Below the pieces are notes generated by a model. That model was not told the DNA's origin and made no database searches. It saw only the letters and a list, made by a program, of their open reading frames with translations. This document shows, in pieces, positions 6,001 through 6,242 of a stretch of DNA of 6,242 nucleotides; the first letter of the stretch is position 1, and the number at the start of each line of letters is the position of its first letter. This stretch comes from Thermoplasmatota archaeon (GTDB taxonomy: Archaea; Thermoplasmatota; E2; JACPAO01; JAHFTW01), in assembly GCA_028289805.1 (NCBI GenBank), contig JANQNI010000312.1, positions 1 through 6,242 of the forward strand, given 5' to 3'. Made by a program: the position numbers and the translations under genes.

Positions 6001-6242
6001 GGTGTGGACGGTGGCGCGACCGTTGTCGTCGACGGAGCGGACGACCTGGCCGTTGGCGTCGTACTGGCGGAGGCTCGTCACGAGGTCGTCGCCGGGGCTG
6101 AGGGTGCCGGTCGTGGCGGCGGTCTGGTGGCCGGACTCGTAGAAGAAGCGGTGTTCGTCGACGCGGTAGGTCTGTCCGCGCTCGTCGTGGCGGTACGTGC
6201 GGTCGTACTGGAGTTCGTCCGCGCGTGCGTCGACGAGGGCCA
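3076..6242 (-). CDS. RHS/YD-repeat polymorphic toxin (N-terminus outside window)
   Basis: The frame is open from the right edge to TGA at 3076, giving 1054 visible residues. A GTG at 6081 lies mid-repeat and the frame continues past it, so the real start is outside. Residues 1-731 are imperfect YD repeats (YDxxGR and DxxGNVV themes). In known RHS structures these wind into a beta-shell that encloses the toxin. Residues 732-797 are the RHS core, with NPFLYNGRYYD, RARTYDPDMGRFLSRDPIG and the autoproteolysis motif P-x4-DPYGL (788-797). The final 257 residues form the variable tip: a ten-cysteine spacer (798-903), a hydrophobic stretch (908-927), a Gly/Pro-rich linker and a terminal module (968-1054). 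The protein should be exported and deliver its tip into competitors, but the delivery route (T6SS, wall-anchored or other) cannot be seen without the N-terminus. The small acidic gene downstream is the likely immunity partner. Tip DNA is less GC-rich than the repeats. Family assignment is firm; toxin activity is inferred. Confidence 0.93.
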   Translation of the reverse strand, partial: ALVDARADELQYDRTYRHDERGQTYRVDEHRFFYESGHQTAATTGTLSPGDDLVTSLRQYDANGQVVRSVDDNGRATVHTYDAALRHESTTDPTGNVVTLDHDGNGNVVAVTETDVDDAGLDSGTYVSRYAYDEENRLKQVTNPDATTRTFDLDGRGNVVKTTDELGNVVRTHFDEADRPWVTVHELRAGGTGSGALQDSIVTTTHWDGADRPLRRCNADHCTEYAYGDAAGTLLAETHADGVTVAYGYDAAGNRERTTYQSGRVLLMGYDELDRLTRIDVDAEPGLLGTSQQTFDYDPMGRLVEATDDGATRAGLLSFSTASTATQAFDSLGRIVEETQNGAGVAHIRDGVGNVVATTYPDGRVVTRTHDDANRLDAVADAKGLIADHAYHGDRVVEKKFGSSTNPSAKTLMGYDGMRRLTDIDHRDATSTLLSLEVLYDAAGHRIAHQLQPDSGNQFGERLHLDSLYRTTSWARGNLDLPNMAITNPQESRSWTPTEENNWATYTKTKASITTTCSRTHDSGNQLTSEACSIGPSSTTENFVYDANGNLVEDGALRYGYDFLNRLVAVEDKATNEEILAFGYDALGRRIIRVASDEFLGQPNERPTWYTYSGQSLVQESQLKRPNLNNLVTSFTDVKQWVHGAGIDEVLSMSVDTNDDGDTTDPGDERYFYHYDAHANIVGLTDDAGNLVEGYHYDPYGNPTIRTPGTGNDDVQWDPTDSVTFGSSGVGNPFLYNGRYYDDSLSMYHYRARTYDPDMGRFLSRDPIGVWGDAGNLGNAYAYVGNSPWSQKDPYGLCGQASNAYVGGCAMEAWDGFLGLGEAIVTGAHNCQDLGLGGCLSTATTNAGGELSALRTSLAKTGDCLVGSCDNPHEMCVSGLNLAASLACGYDACSRGGRAAWDCTVDTGIDVVVTAATAVYGGQAAQGTFRFVDNAIPNSRLNRALGADADATLFPTKTHTPNGGGTAPYGATPSGRPYTKHFAVDTPNKYPSRYQPTGQEIDFVIEHADWSATRLSNRASAYYNQQLDITAVEGHHGIISARRGIPPEAGWLYR
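3079..3339 (-). other. C-terminal toxin module, possible BECR-fold RNase
   Basis: Residues 968-1054 follow a Gly/Pro-rich linker and are the last module before the immunity gene. The pattern is GRPYTKHF, then IDFVIEHADW, then YYNQQLDITAV, then GHHGIISARRG. A Lys-His pair, a central helix with His, and a C-terminal beta-hairpin ending GxIxSAxRG recall small toxin domains of the barnase/EndoU/colicin D/RelE (BECR) group, most of which cut RNA. Candidate catalytic residues are Lys980, His981, His1007, His1035, His1036 and Arg1042 or Arg1043. The match is from memory of patterns and is not proven. A different nuclease or a new fold remains possible. Confidence 0.4.
3460..3519 (-). other. hydrophobic stretch in the toxin tip
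   Basis: Residues 908-927 (GIDVVVTAATAVYGGQAAQG) form a small-residue hydrophobic run with one internal acidic residue near its start. It could be a membrane-inserting or translocation helix, like those seen before the toxin module in other polymorphic toxins. It is short and Ala/Gly-rich, so a buried helix is equally possible. Confidence 0.35.
3532..3849 (-). other. cysteine-rich spacer of the toxin tip
   Basis: Residues 798-903 hold ten cysteines (798, 809, 831, 839, 864, 869, 876, 888, 893, 903). The preceding 797 residues contain only four, and none follow. Many lie in Gly-Cys or Cys-Gly contexts. I recognise no zinc-finger spacing. The even number fits disulfides in a secreted protein. 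Its position between the cleavage site and the toxin module suggests a translocation or stabilising segment. No known domain name can be given. Confidence 0.6.
3850..3879 (-). other. RHS autoproteolysis motif P-x4-DPxGL
   Basis: Residues 788-797 read PWSQKDPYGL, an exact match to the P-x4-DPxGL motif at which RHS and TcC proteins cut off their C-terminal toxin. Cleavage at or just after this leucine would free the 257-residue tip, starting CGQASNAYVG. The motif's acidic residue is present, so cleavage should be possible. Confidence 0.88.
3850..4047 (-). other. RHS core domain
   Basis: Visible residues 732-797 carry the conserved RHS-associated core: LYNGRYYD, then YHYRARTYDPDMGRFLSRDPIG, then NAYAYVGNSP, ending at DPYGL. 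In characterised RHS proteins this segment plugs the end of the beta-shell and contains the aspartyl autoprotease. It is the sharp border between the conserved body and the variable toxin tip. Confidence 0.95.
4048..6242 (-). repeat. YD-repeat array coding the RHS shell
   Basis: About 730 residues carry degenerate YD repeats roughly 20 residues apart, for example YDANGQVV, YDAALRHE, YDEENRLKQV, GYDAAGNRE, YDPMGRLVEATD, YDAAGHRI, YDANGNLV and YDALGRRI. At the DNA level the 12-mer GACGACGTTGCC (plus strand; GNVV codons on the coding strand) occurs exactly at 5173, 5761, 5914 and 5947, with a one-base variant at 5731. One stretch, about 4560-4860 (LDSLYRTTSWARG to SSTTENFVYDANG), departs from the simple repeat but is a recognisable RHS sub-pattern. 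The array continues past the window edge. Confidence 0.88.
4234..4275 (-). other. Asp-rich DxNxDG loop, possible calcium site
   Basis: Residues 656-669 read DTNDDGDTTDPGDE. The DxNxDG start followed by further acidic residues resembles EF-hand, dockerin and thrombospondin-3 calcium loops. It sits between the GAGIDEVLSM block and the YFYHYDAHANIVG repeat of the shell. Other RHS proteins carry a similar DxDxDG insert at this place, as far as I remember. Calcium binding is an inference from the motif alone. Confidence 0.45.

Noticed and set aside
6079..6081. GTG as the start of the RHS gene
   Set aside because: The frame is open for 53 more codons to the window edge, and the upstream residues (QYDRTYRHDERGQTYRVD) are clearly more YD repeat.
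4048..6242. CRISPR array or tandem DNA satellite
   Set aside because: The recurring motifs are short, irregularly spaced and in codon register, so they reflect YD protein repeats and not a repeat-spacer structure.
1..6242. tRNA, rRNA, insertion sequence or transposase genes
   Set aside because: Nearly all sequence is accounted for by four coding frames. I saw no cloverleaf, rRNA block, transposase motif or terminal inverted repeats with target duplication.

Overview
The window is dense, GC-rich bacterial DNA. Hand counts give 10 A/T bases in 60 at 541-600 but 26 in 60 at 3181-3240, so base composition is uneven. It holds four protein genes and only one intergenic gap, of about 137 bases. The gene families, a bacterial histidine-degradation pair and an RHS/YD-repeat protein, point to a high-GC bacterium. 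The HutH residues beginning GITTGFGEFA resemble Bacillus/Deinococcus-type HutH more than Pseudomonas-type. The RHS repeats recall large RHS proteins of Planctomycetota-like or other environmental lineages. I cannot assign a phylum.

Layout: (1) 1-1380, plus strand: histidine ammonia-lyase (hutH), lacking about 53 N-terminal residues that lie left of the window. (2) 1377-2606, minus strand: imidazolonepropionase (hutI), convergent with hutH and overlapping it by four bases at the stop codons. (3) 2607-2743: intergenic, with a weak candidate hutI promoter, a short palindrome over its -35 box, and an inverted repeat behind gene 4. (4) 2744-3079, minus strand: a small, very acidic 111-residue protein whose ATG overlaps the stop of the next gene upstream (ATGA). 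It is a candidate immunity protein. (5) 3076-6242, minus strand and running off the right edge: a large RHS/YD-repeat protein with the RHS core, the P-x4-DPxGL autoproteolysis motif, and a 257-residue variable C-terminal tip. The tip has a cysteine-rich spacer, a hydrophobic stretch and a terminal module of about 87 residues that looks like a small nuclease-type toxin domain.

How the genes work together: HutH (histidine to urocanate) and HutI (imidazolonepropionate to formiminoglutamate) are steps 1 and 3 of histidine degradation. hutU and hutG are not in the window. The RHS protein and the small acidic protein form a classical polymorphic toxin-immunity arrangement. The RHS shell should sequester the toxin tip, autoproteolysis should free it inside the shell, and the translationally coupled downstream gene should protect the producer. 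The tip and immunity gene are visibly less GC-rich than the hut genes, as expected for an exchangeable toxin cassette. This pair is the most interesting part of the window. The toxin chemistry and the immunity family are inferred, not proven.
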